Shown here: one piece after another, positions 1 through 7,388 of the stretch
Numbering within the stretch: position 1 is the first letter of the stretch
Layout: every line of letters starts with the position of its first letter
Source of the DNA: Pseudomonadota bacterium
GTDB taxonomy: Bacteria > Pseudomonadota > Alphaproteobacteria > SP197
DNA length: 41,725 nt
Direction of reading: 5' to 3'
Assembly (NCBI GenBank): GCA_039028155.1
Contig: JBCCIS010000045.1
Span: forward strand, 1 to 41,725
Program-made: the position numbers and the translations under genes
Notes under the pieces: generated by a model
What the model was told of the DNA's origin: nothing
The model's input: the letters and a program-made list of their open reading frames with translations, nothing else
Database searches by the model: none

Positions 1-607
1 AGACGGAGAGCGCGCGCAGCGCCTCGACACTGCGGGCGGCCGGGAAGGGCGGGATCTGACTGCCGTAGCAGGCCAGCGCCTCAAGCTTGGTGTCGATGGT
101 CTCGGTGATGTCGACGACCCAGTTGGGCGTGAAGTTGGGCTGAATGTGGGGTGCGTTCCAGTGTGTCTCCGACAGCGTCTCGAAGGCGGCGTCCAGTGTG
201 ATGCCGGCGCCCGCGCCGACCGGGCGCGTCGCGACCATGACGGCGTCGAAGATGACGCGGTGGTCGACATGGCGGTCGGGGTAACAGCACAACACGGCGG
301 CCGGGTTGACCTCCTTCACCGCGTTCATGATGGCGCCGTTCAGTTCCGGCACCGGCTGGTCGCGCACGTAGACCGCCGGAATGTCCAGGAACCGTGATTC
401 CGCGACGCCCAGGATGGCGTGTGCCTGCTTGGCCTCGCTGATCGTCTGCTGGTGAACCTCTTCGCTGTAGAGCGGCGGCATGTGCGCGGCGACGGTCAGG
501 ACCGTCACCTTGTGGCCCGCCTTGGCGCAGCGCGCCATGGTGCCGCCGGCGCCCAGCGTCTCGTCGTCGGGGTGGGGCGCGATGACCAGGACGCCTTGGG
601 CGCTCAT
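1..607 (-). CDS. PIG-L/LmbE family deacetylase (C-terminus outside window)
   Basis: The protein starts at 607 on the minus strand and runs off the left edge; 202 residues are visible. The N-terminus reads MSAQGVLVIAPHPDDETLGA, carrying the HPDDE zinc-binding motif of the PIG-L/LmbE fold (GlcNAc-PI, mycothiol and bacillithiol deacetylases). A second metal-binding segment, PDRHVDHR, lies near residue 120. Members are Zn-dependent amidohydrolases that remove N-acetyl groups from sugars. Its start codon overlaps the stop of the upstream carbamoyltransferase gene (ATGA, 604-607), so the two are probably translationally coupled and act on the same sugar or glycoside; that is inference. The natural substrate is unknown. 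Confidence 0.9.
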   Translation of the reverse strand, partial: MSAQGVLVIAPHPDDETLGAGGTMARCAKAGHKVTVLTVAAHMPPLYSEEVHQQTISEAKQAHAILGVAESRFLDIPAVYVRDQPVPELNGAIMNAVKEVNPAAVLCCYPDRHVDHRVIFDAVMVATRPVGAGAGITLDAAFETLSETHWNAPHIQPNFTPNWVVDITETIDTKLEALACYGSQIPPFPAARSVEALRALSV

Positions 608-2364
608 GACGTCACCACGCTTTCCTTCGGCTTCCTCAACAGGAAGCTGCCGGCGGCAAGCGTATCCATGCCGGTCGCGAAGAACGTGCGCAGCGCGTCA
701 TGGATCGTGCAGACCACCGGTTCGCCTTTGACGTTGAATGACGTGTTGAGCAAGGCGGCGACCCCCGTGCGTGCCTCGAAGCAGCTGATCAGGCGATGAT
801 AGAGCGGCAGCACGTCCTTGTGCACCATCTGGACGCGCGCGGTGCCGTCGACATGGACGATGGCCGGCGCGTCCTCTTTCAGCGCCTCGGTCGCGTCGAA
901 GGCGATGATCATGAACGGCGCGTCGTCATAGGACGTCAGGTAACGTTCCGCCGACTCCGCGGTGATCGAGGGACAGAACGGTCGCCAGTATTCGCGGTAC
1001 TTGATGACCGCGTTGACCCGGTCGCGCGCCTCGACCTTGCGCGGGTCGGCCAGGATGCTGCGCTGACCGAGCGCGCGCGGTCCCGCCTCCATGCGGCCCT
1101 GGAACCAGCCGACGACGCGGCCGGCGACCAGGTCGTCGGCCACCGCCTCGGCAATGTCGTCGGGCTTTTCGTAAGCGAGACCGCACAGCTTCAGCGTCGC
1201 TTCGATTTCGCCATCGGTGTTTTCCGGCCCCGTCGCCAGCAGCCGTAGCGGCTCGGGATGGGCACCGGTCTTTTGCCAGCACGCGGCGAGCGCGGCGCCG
1301 GCGGCAGCCCCGCCGTCGCTGCACAAGGGTTGCGCGAAGACGTGCTCGACCTCGGGCAGGGCGTGCAGGCGCGTGTTCATCTTGACGTTCAGGCCGACGC
1401 CGCCGCCGATGCACAGATTGCCGGTGCCGGCCTCCTTCAGCGCCCAGCGCGCCAGCGGCTCGACCGCCTGCTCAAGCGCGCTCTGCACGGCGAAGGCGAC
1501 ATCCTGGTGCCAGTCCTCGATCGGTTCGTTCTTCAGACGTGGCGCGCGGCCGAAGAGCTCGGGCAGATGATCGGTGAAACGGTCCGACCAGTTGCGCGGT
1601 CCATAGTGGATGAAGCTTGGATCGAGCCGGTATTCGATTCCGTCATCATCGGGATGCAGGATCGTGGCGACCTTGGCCGCCAGATCGTTGTCGGGGCGGC
1701 CATAGGCGGCGAGCCCCATGACCTTGTATTCGCCGTCATAGGCCTCGAACCCCAGGTACTCGGTGAACGCCGCATAGAACCAGCCAAGCGAATGCGGCAT
1801 GACGATCTCGCGCATCGGCGTGATCGTCTCGCCGTCGCAACGCCAGACAACCGTGCAGTGCTGATCGCCCGACCCGTCGATGGTCAGGCATACCGCCTTG
1901 TCGAACGGCGATTGCAGATAGCTGTGGGCGGCATGGGTGAAGTGGTGGGGTATGGCGACCAGCTCCGGCATCGGGACCGATCCGAACGCGGACCGCCAGG
2001 CGCGTGCGTGGCGCCCCGTCATGGCATCGGGATTGAAGTTGGCGAGCATGCCGCGCTGCCAGCCCTTGGTCGCGGGGTCGAGCGGCCAGGCCGCTGCCAT
2101 CTCGTCGAAGAACGCCGCCATGCGGCCGTCGCCATAGGCCTCGACATCCCAGTTGATGCCTATGCCCGCGACATCGCCGGGACCAATGCCGGCTGCCTCC
2201 AGGCAATAGGCGAGGGACCGCGCGGGATAGACGCGATAGGCGTGCTTGTTGCGGATGAAGCGTTCTTCCTCCGCATAGGCGATCAGACGGCCGTCGCGCA
2301 CGATGGCGACGGCGGGATCGAAATGGCCCTCGAAGATGCCGAGGTAATGCTGGGGCTGAGCCAT
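604..2364 (-). CDS. NodU/CmcH-type O-carbamoyltransferase
   Basis: A full-length protein of 586 residues. The N-terminal half has the Kae1/YrdC-associated ASKHA-like fold seen in carbamoyltransferases: an opening YLGIFEGHFDPAVAIVRDG, HHFTHAAHSY near residue 140, TIDGSGDQH near 160, and GEYKVMGLAAYG near 210. A GGVGLNVKMN segment follows around 320. The C-terminal half carries GRMEAGPRALGQRSILADPR near 425 and LNTSFNVKGEP near 540, which are hallmarks of NodU, CmcH and TobZ. These enzymes use carbamoyl phosphate and ATP to carbamoylate a hydroxyl of a sugar or antibiotic. It overlaps the deacetylase gene by 4 nt. No strong Shine-Dalgarno precedes the ATG. The acceptor is unknown; Nod-factor synthesis is not supported by neighbours. 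Confidence 0.93.
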   Translation of the reverse strand: MAQPQHYLGIFEGHFDPAVAIVRDGRLIAYAEEERFIRNKHAYRVYPARSLAYCLEAAGIGPGDVAGIGINWDVEAYGDGRMAAFFDEMAAAWPLDPATKGWQRGMLANFNPDAMTGRHARAWRSAFGSVPMPELVAIPHHFTHAAHSYLQSPFDKAVCLTIDGSGDQHCTVVWRCDGETITPMREIVMPHSLGWFYAAFTEYLGFEAYDGEYKVMGLAAYGRPDNDLAAKVATILHPDDDGIEYRLDPSFIHYGPRNWSDRFTDHLPELFGRAPRLKNEPIEDWHQDVAFAVQSALEQAVEPLARWALKEAGTGNLCIGGGVGLNVKMNTRLHALPEVEHVFAQPLCSDGGAAAGAALAACWQKTGAHPEPLRLLATGPENTDGEIEATLKLCGLAYEKPDDIAEAVADDLVAGRVVGWFQGRMEAGPRALGQRSILADPRKVEARDRVNAVIKYREYWRPFCPSITAESAERYLTSYDDAPFMIIAFDATEALKEDAPAIVHVDGTARVQMVHKDVLPLYHRLISCFEARTGVAALLNTSFNVKGEPVVCTIHDALRTFFATGMDTLAAGSFLLRKPKESVVTS

Positions 2365-2489
2365 CGCGCCGGGATCAGGACGCGCCGCTCAGGATAACGC
2401 GATCAAGGTGCGCCATGCTGTGCCGGTCTAGGTGAAACGTCGTCCGGCTACTGATACGGGACCGCGCGCTCTCCCGCAATGGCGCGGGT

Positions 2490-2879
2490 TCAGTCGATGC
2501 CCAGCACCGTGGCGACGACCTGCTTTTCCCAGCCGCCGTGCATGGTGCGGGGCAGGTCGTCGCTGGCGAACCAAGCGGCCTCCGGGCCGCCGCTGGGGTT
2601 GCCCGTCGCGGTGACATCATAGTGGAAGACCAGATGCCAGCCGCGCCGGCCGCGGAAGGATTCGACGTGGTTCAGCTTCGGCGCGCCGGCGTCCAGGCCG
2701 GGCAGATCGGCCAGCGTTTTGGCGGCGGTGTCGTCGGGGTGGGTGAACGGCTCGACATCGTTACCGGGCAGCCACCACTTCTCGTTTTCGGGATCGTAGC
2801 GCACGAAGAGCACGCGGCCTTGGTCGTCACGCACCACTAGGTTGGCAATGATCTGGGTGTCCACCGGCTTATCGTTCAT
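2490..2879 (-). CDS. Nudix-fold-like protein with degenerate Nudix box
   Basis: 129 residues. The opening IANLVVRDDQGRVLFVRYD and WWLPGNDVEPFTHP match the first strands of a Nudix hydrolase (…W.LPGG.ve.GE…). The catalytic box GX5EX7REUXEEXGU is not preserved: after PGNDVEP the expected REVxEE helix reads DDTAAKTLADLPG, without the glutamates that bind Mg. It may be a non-catalytic ligand-binding member or a divergent hydrolase. It is co-transcribed with the PadR gene (ATGA overlap 2876-2879), which suggests that it processes or senses the signal that PadR answers; this is inference. Confidence 0.72.
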   Translation of the reverse strand: MNDKPVDTQIIANLVVRDDQGRVLFVRYDPENEKWWLPGNDVEPFTHPDDTAAKTLADLPGLDAGAPKLNHVESFRGRRGWHLVFHYDVTATGNPSGGPEAAWFASDDLPRTMHGGWEKQVVATVLGID

Positions 2880-3403
2880 GGTCTTGCTCCCACGTTTGTC
2901 GTTGTTAGATCGGCAATCTCTTGCTCGGCCCAGGCAATCTCGGCGTCCAGCAGGGCGGCCTCGCGCCGCGCTAGGAAGGGGCTGGGTGCTCGCAATGACA
3001 AGACATCGAGGCGTTCGCGCCGGGCCGACAAGGCACTGAGGCGGGCCTTGAGGCCGTCACAAAGCTCATAGGGTTCGAACTCATCGCGCGCTGCCAGGAC
3101 CGCGTGAATGGGCCGGCCGTTCTCAGTGACGCCACCCCAGGCGTTCGCCAGTTCGGCGGCCAGTGCAGCGCGGCCTTGGGGCGTAATCTTGTAAAGCGTC
3201 CGGCTGGGCCGTTTGCCGACCCGTTCTTCGCCGGCGACACGCGCCAGTCCCTGCTTCGTCAGGGAGCGCAGCATGGCGTAGATCGAGGCGTCCTCTATCG
3301 GAAACCAAAACGCCAGCCCGGGATCGGTCAGGATCGACTTGATCTGATAGCCGTGGCGCGGGTGTTCGCTGAGCAGCCAGAGAATGAGCAAGCGTGTCGT
3401 CAT
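2876..3403 (-). CDS. PadR family transcriptional regulator
   Basis: 175 residues. Residues 1-90 form a PadR winged helix: TTRLLILWLLSEHPRHGYQI, then DASIYAMLRSLTKQGLARVA and a basic wing ending SRTLYKITPQGRAAL. The C-terminal part is a helical, charged dimerisation arm (about 105-170), which is the longer PadR subclass. PadR proteins are usually repressors that sense phenolics or small toxic compounds and control themselves plus an adjacent gene. Here the adjacent gene is the overlapping Nudix-like ORF. A perfect inverted repeat abuts the start codon, as expected for autorepression. Confidence 0.92.
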   Translation of the reverse strand: MTTRLLILWLLSEHPRHGYQIKSILTDPGLAFWFPIEDASIYAMLRSLTKQGLARVAGEERVGKRPSRTLYKITPQGRAALAAELANAWGGVTENGRPIHAVLAARDEFEPYELCDGLKARLSALSARRERLDVLSLRAPSPFLARREAALLDAEIAWAEQEIADLTTTNVGARP

Positions 3404-3408
3404 GACAG

Positions 3409-3434
3409 CAATATACTAAAGTTTTAGTATATTG
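3409..3434 (-). promoter_or_regulatory. Probable PadR operator / promoter (12-2-12 inverted repeat)
   Basis: Arms CAATATACTAAA (3409-3420) and TTTAGTATATTG (3423-3434) are exact reverse complements around a GT spacer. The repeat ends only 5 nt before the PadR ATG (3401-3403 on the minus strand). The AT-rich arms supply TATACT- and TATATT-like -10 hexamers, and there is no room for a Shine-Dalgarno between a -10 placed in the proximal arm and the ATG. A leaderless transcript repressed by its own product is the simplest reading. Confidence 0.8.
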
Positions 3435-3698
3435 ATCAAGCTAATCTGTGATGGCCGTACAGGTGTCATGTCCAATGGGTCGGAATGCGCAGTACTCTGC
3501 GGGTTTCATGTGATCGACGTGGGCCTTTGGGCCCATGTCCCGACAGTGCTGCGCAGATTTGTGCGGCCGGTCACTCTCATTGCGGGCAAAATGATCCAAT
3601 CTGATCCAGGGACAAGATGACCAAGGGGACGTGGGGGCTAAAAGGCAGCGGCGCGACGCGCCATGTCGGGCCCGCCGCGGCGAAGCAGGAGACTGGTA

Positions 3699-4178
3699 AT
3701 GTCGTTTGGACGACGCGAACGAGACGACAGAAGGCGCGAACCGCGCCGCGAGGTATTAAGCCAGGCGGCGATCTATTTTGGCGAGACGTCGCAACGCGCG
3801 ACCGGCCTGGTCCGCAACATATCGCGCACCGGCGCTAACTTCTTCGTCGACTTTCCTCTGGATCTGCCGCGCGACGTCGTCCTGCAGTTCTGCAACGGCG
3901 ATGAGTTCGACTGCGAGGTCGTGCGTGATGTCGGGGGCACCGAGTTCGGCCTGCACTTCAAGGACACGAACGAGTTCGAGAAATCGCAGACCAAGGACTG
4001 CGTCGACTCCGTGCACAGCTTCACCAAGAGCCAGTCGCCGCGCGAGCTCTATCAGCTGATGGAAAAGGTCGGTTTCTTCGGTGACGAGGAAATCGAGTCG
4101 ATCATGAAGGGCTTCATCGCTTCCTATGATCAGGTCGTGAAAATCTACAGCGACCGCATTCTGCCGGAGCAGTCCTAG
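3699..4178 (+). CDS. PilZ-domain protein A (159 residues)
   Basis: I chose ATG 3699 because AGGAGA (3687-3692) lies 6 nt upstream and because the paralogue at 5543 then aligns from residue 1 without gaps. The PilZ signature is present: an arginine cluster R11-R17 (RxxxR) and N40-I-S42-R-T-G45 (the D/NxSxxG motif), which together bind cyclic di-GMP in this family. The beta-barrel runs to about residue 88 (TEFGLHF). Residues 95-159 are a helical extension with FGDEEIES at 127-134 and a DRILP tail, shared only with the paralogue in this window. It is a likely soluble c-di-GMP effector; the partner is unknown. A strong terminator follows about 100 nt downstream. Confidence 0.88.
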   Translation: MSFGRRERDDRRREPRREVLSQAAIYFGETSQRATGLVRNISRTGANFFVDFPLDLPRDVVLQFCNGDEFDCEVVRDVGGTEFGLHFKDTNEFEKSQTKDCVDSVHSFTKSQSPRELYQLMEKVGFFGDEEIESIMKGFIASYDQVVKIYSDRILPEQS

Positions 4179-4278
4179 TTGCCGCGTGACGATTCCGCCG
4201 TTCGCGGGCCCTGATCCTAGCTGAACTCCAGATCACATCGGTCAGGTCGTCACGTGCTTAGACGACATAGAAAGAAAA

Positions 4279-4314
4279 GGCGGCGTTCCCTCGATGCGGA
4301 ACGCCGCCTTTTTT
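4279..4314. terminator. Bidirectional rho-independent terminator
   Basis: GGCGGCGTTCC (4279-4289) and GGAACGCCGCC (4298-4308) form a perfect 11-bp stem with an 8-nt loop, followed by six T on the plus strand. The left flank AAAGAAAA gives a T-rich tail on the minus strand. It can end transcription from PilZ A and from the convergent small gene whose stop is at 4356. Confidence 0.93.
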
Positions 4315-4355
4315 CGGATCTGGTTTGTGGTGCCGACCGGTCGAGCAGGTCCGCT

Positions 4356-4646
4356 CTAGCTAGGCCGAGACATCGCGGCGTGTGCGGGGAACGGCCGGCG
4401 CATTCTGCCGGGATCGATCTCAAAGATTCGGTCCGTCTGTCTCATCTCGCGCGGTGCGACGCCGACCACGACATCGCCCTTGTCGCGCGTGATCTCAACG
4501 GGTTCGCTAACGATTGCAAGGGGGGTGCGTTCCTGCTGAAGGCAGAGCCTTCCGTTCTCGTCGACGACAAAGAAGTCGCCGGGTTTGACATGCAGCGTGA
4601 ACGCCTGACCGCCGACTTCCCAGATTTCATTGGACTTGCCAGCCAT
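4356..4646 (-). CDS. Small conserved-looking hypothetical protein (96 residues)
   Basis: I place the start at ATG 4646 because GGAG precedes it by 7 nt on the minus strand; the frame stays open upstream to 4760 but those codons have no ribosome site. The product begins MAGKSNEIWEVGGQAFTLHV and continues with short beta-like segments (KPGDFFVVDENGRLCL, PLAIVSEPVEI), ending in a basic tail. I do not recognise a family. It has no signal peptide or membrane segment. It is convergent with PilZ A and shares its terminator. Confidence 0.6.
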   Translation of the reverse strand: MAGKSNEIWEVGGQAFTLHVKPGDFFVVDENGRLCLQQERTPLAIVSEPVEITRDKGDVVVGVAPREMRQTDRIFEIDPGRMRRPFPAHAAMSRPS

Positions 4647-4953
4647 GGGTGTCTCCGAAGGTTTTGTGTCTCCTGTTTCCAATGTCTGATCCCCATGTCG
4701 AGCTAGGCTCTGTGACAAATATTGGTATAGGGGCTGGCGAATGTCTGTGTTCGCCGTCATGAATTACAACTAAAGAAGTAAATATAAATGAGAGAGTAAA
4801 TAAAACCTTACCAAATCATTGACGAGACCGTGCTTTGGTTAACGGTCTATTAATTTTCCGACCGCATGTCTCTACCGGTTCTGCCCTTTTACCGCCTCAA
4901 TTGTGCGGTCAACAGGTGTCACGATTCGCAGGGGTCGCAGAGTGGGGAAAGCG
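4647..4953. promoter_or_regulatory. AT-rich divergent intergenic region with inverted repeat
   Basis: This 307-base gap separates divergent small genes. Bases 4765-4860 are clearly AT-rich against the GC-rich background. An inverted repeat AGACCGT (4825-4831) / ACGGTCT (4842-4848) with a 10-base spacer lies in it and could be an operator. No promoter hexamer pair with standard spacing is convincing. Confidence 0.4.
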
Positions 4954-5259
4954 ATGAAGTTTTTTGGATGGTTGCTGATGATCGTCGGCATTGCCGCGGC
5001 GGTGTCCGGCGTCTTGATGACCGGCATGGCGCCAGGTGGTCAATCACCTGAGATCGATCGATTGGTGGCAAAGGTCACGCTGGTGCTGTTCGGCGCCGGA
5101 CTTGGCCTCGCCGGCTGCGTTTTCGTGGTTGGCGCGGAACTGCGTTTGTGGCTCTCGGCTATCTATGACGAGGTCGGCGCTGGTCAAACCGGCAGAGACG
5201 CAATCCCGGAACCGGAACCGACAACGGGCCGGGTGCGCGCCGAACCCGTCATTCTCTAG
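4954..5259 (+). CDS. Small two-helix membrane protein
   Basis: Start ATG 4954 follows GGGGA with about 5 nt spacing; the product has 101 residues. The first hydrophobic segment, about residues 4-26 (FFGWLLMIVGIAAAVSGVLM), could be a membrane anchor, and a second runs about 42-66 (TLVLFGAGLGLAGCVFVVGA). The tail is hydrophilic and rich in proline and glutamate. I do not recognise a family. It lies between the two PilZ genes, but no operon link is evident. Confidence 0.6.
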   Translation: MKFFGWLLMIVGIAAAVSGVLMTGMAPGGQSPEIDRLVAKVTLVLFGAGLGLAGCVFVVGAELRLWLSAIYDEVGAGQTGRDAIPEPEPTTGRVRAEPVIL

Positions 5260-5542
5260 AACGTCACCACGTTGGGTTAACGATCCCCAACGGGTTTGCA
5301 TACTCCCGCCGGTTCGACAGTGTTTTGCGTGCCGTTGACGTATCGAAAGGTGTATCCTTTTCAGCGTAGCGGCCGTAACCCACTGTGGCGGCGTTTTTCG
5401 CGCGTTCAGCGCCTAAGCGCATGATTTGACAGGCGGAATACGCTTGGGTGTGGACAATTCGGTATGATGCCACCAATTCTCGGTGGTGAGGAGCCGAGCT
5501 GCAGGACACCCTAGATGGGCTTGTGAGCCAGGAGTATGTGTC

Positions 5543-6022
5543 GTGACGTTTGGACAACGTGAGAGTTTTAACCGCCGAACCGACGAGCGCCGCAAATCAC
5601 TGAAACGCGCGGATCTCGTATTCAACAACCGCGCCTCAAGCGTGAGCGGGCTGGTCAGGAACATTTCTGACAACGGCGCCAAGTTTGTCATCGAAGCGCC
5701 GGTCGACATTCCCGATCGGGTCTCGCTGCGCTTCAGCAATGGCGAGGAGTTTCAGTGCGACGTCGTTTGGAAAAGCAGCGGCACTGAGTTCGGCCTGAAA
5801 TTCTGCGACGGCATCGAGTTCGATCTCTCCAAGACCAAGCAGGGCCTGAACGCGATCTACCAGATGGCCCGCAATCTCTCGCCGACGGAGATCCTCAAGC
5901 TCATGGAAACAGCCGAGTACTTCGGCGACGAGGAGATCGAGAGCGCGGTCAAGGCGTATGTCGACGCCTATAACGACATGGTCGGTGTGCTCCACGACAG
6001 GATCCTGCCCAAACAGCATTAG
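5543..6022 (+). CDS. PilZ-domain protein B (159 residues, paralogue of A)
   Basis: GTG 5543 is chosen because AGGAG (5530-5534) sits 8 nt upstream and the N-terminus VTFGQRESFNRR then matches MSFGRRERDDRR of protein A. The two proteins have exactly the same length and align with no gap; I count 70 of 159 identical positions. Key PilZ positions are kept (R12, R16, N40, S42, G45), as is the C-terminal FGDEEIES helix and DRILP end. A local duplication is likely, with about 1.4 kb of unrelated sequence between the copies. A role as a cyclic di-GMP effector is family knowledge; the output is unknown. Confidence 0.87.
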   Translation: MTFGQRESFNRRTDERRKSLKRADLVFNNRASSVSGLVRNISDNGAKFVIEAPVDIPDRVSLRFSNGEEFQCDVVWKSSGTEFGLKFCDGIEFDLSKTKQGLNAIYQMARNLSPTEILKLMETAEYFGDEEIESAVKAYVDAYNDMVGVLHDRILPKQH

Positions 6023-6327
6023 AACAGTTCGACGTAGCGCGTTCGCGTGATGCGGTCTGAACCACGCAACATTCGGACCGTCGGCGGGCAAATCCACCGA
6101 ACTGTGATCGCGCACACGCGCTGAGAGCGCGATTTCTCCTCACTTCGTCGCCCACCATTGCTCATATCGAACCGGTGCGTGCCGATAGCGCGATGCACAG
6201 ACTCCTTGCGGGATTGAGCAGCAACCGGCGACGTCCAACCCCATACCTAACAGGCAGAGCGCAGGTAAGCGGCGCCAAGGTTCGGATTGTTCCAATCCCA
6301 ATCGGTCCGCAGTGGGGAGATAAGGGT
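6023..6327. other. Intergenic region, weak hairpin only
   Basis: The 305 bases between PilZ B and the receiver-like gene contain no convincing ORF. One short hairpin, CGCGCT-GAG-AGCGCG at 6117-6131 followed by ATTTCT, could be a weak terminator about 100 nt after PilZ B. Nothing else stands out. Confidence 0.4.
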
Positions 6328-6717
6328 ATGTCGGTACCACCGTGTGCATTTATCGTCGGTATGAGCGATGAGGTCCGTGGCGAACTGATCGGGTTGCTAG
6401 AGCAGACCGGCTACGACGTCACCCAGCCGGCGCTCCATCCAAGTCGCGGCGGTCCCCAGGGCGAACGTCGACACGATAGCGGCATGGTTTTGATCGATGC
6501 CGGTGACGGTACGCATGCGGCGGCTGTCGAAGAGGGCGTCGCGCGGGATGACACACCGGGCACGACAGTGGTGCTGATCAGCGAAAACGCCAGTGTGGCG
6601 CTTCCCATCGGTGCGCTTCCCGATGGTGCCTGGGCGCTTGTCCGCAAAGGGACTAGCACCAAGTCGATTATCGACCTGATCGCCTTCCTTACGGGAACCA
6701 CCCACGCCATCCACTAG
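6328..6717 (+). CDS. Degenerate receiver-domain-like protein
   Basis: ATG 6328 follows GGAGA with 7 nt spacing; the product has 129 residues. The pattern follows a stand-alone response-regulator receiver: AFIVGMSDEVRGELIGLLEQ and GYDV for beta1-alpha1-beta2, MVLIDAGDG with D57 at the phospho-acceptor position, TTVVLISEN with S85, and ALVRKG with K107. The acidic pair that binds Mg at the end of beta1 (normally DD or ED) is replaced by GM. It is therefore a divergent or pseudo-receiver. It sits 276 bases before an Hpt gene and close to a large hybrid kinase, so a scaffold or sink role in that relay is plausible. The family assignment rests on pattern only. Confidence 0.55.
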   Translation: MSVPPCAFIVGMSDEVRGELIGLLEQTGYDVTQPALHPSRGGPQGERRHDSGMVLIDAGDGTHAAAVEEGVARDDTPGTTVVLISENASVALPIGALPDGAWALVRKGTSTKSIIDLIAFLTGTTHAIH

Positions 6718-6993
6718 GGAAGCTCCCGTTTGGATGGCGAGCTTCGCGACTCCATCAATACCGGCGAGGCTGCTCTAGGCCCGGTGCCGCCGCGGGGTTT
6801 CTTCACTGTAAACATCGATTGTTGTTCGGCGCCGCTGCGATGGATGCAGCGGTGACCGGGTTCGCATGGCCGTCACAGGTCTTGCCACGACGCCGCGAAG
6901 GCACTGATGTGTTGTTGAGTGTTTGAAATCGTCAACCTGTGATGATCAGATGGTCGGTGAGCGCGGTAAGGTTCAGCGATTGGGATCGCGGCC

Positions 6994-7368
6994 ATGCCTG
7001 AGGATACGGAACCAACACTCGACACGTCAGTTCTGGAGGAGATTCATCGCTCCACCAGCGAAGGTGATTTTATCGAACTGATCAGCGAGTTTGTGGAAGC
7101 GGTCGAGCGGCTTGCCGGCGAAGTCGCGGCCGCCCAAAAGGCTGTCGACATCGATCGCCTGGAACGGGCCGCGCATGAAATGGCCGGTATGGTGACGACA
7201 TTCGGCGCCATGCGCCTGGGTAAGGCGGCGCGCAGCATCATGCTGGACTGTCGCGGTGACGAGACTGATCGGGCCCTGGCGCAGACGTCCGAGCTTCACG
7301 GCATGATTGATGAGGCGCTGGCCGCTCTCAGCGAGCGGTTTCCAGGCGTGGTGGTCAGCAAGGCTTGA
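6994..7368 (+). CDS. Histidine phosphotransfer (Hpt) protein
   Basis: 124 residues, almost entirely helical. The segment RAAHEMAGMVTTFGAMRL places H61 in the HxxxG context of Hpt domains, although the usual lysine (HxxKG) is alanine here. Hpt proteins shuttle phosphoryl groups between a hybrid kinase receiver and a final response regulator. The convergent gene 20 bases downstream encodes a hybrid kinase whose terminal receiver lacks its own Hpt domain, so this is its likely partner. No strong Shine-Dalgarno precedes the ATG. Confidence 0.82.
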   Translation: MPEDTEPTLDTSVLEEIHRSTSEGDFIELISEFVEAVERLAGEVAAAQKAVDIDRLERAAHEMAGMVTTFGAMRLGKAARSIMLDCRGDETDRALAQTSELHGMIDEALAALSERFPGVVVSKA

Positions 7369-7388
7369 GTCTGTCCGAGAAGCTCGGC

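Noticed and set aside
1258-2397. Long plus-strand reading frame (379 codons) opposite the carbamoyltransferase
   Set aside because: It is antisense to a gene with clear family motifs; the encoded sequence has no recognisable motif and long shadow frames are expected at this GC content.
3432-3698. Small plus-strand ORFs between the PadR gene and PilZ A
   Set aside because: No ribosome site, no recognisable motif; the gap holds only a short TGGGCC/GGCCCA hairpin at 3520-3535.
4647-4760. N-terminal extension of the 96-residue protein to 4760
   Set aside because: The start at 4646 has a good ribosome site, the upstream one does not.
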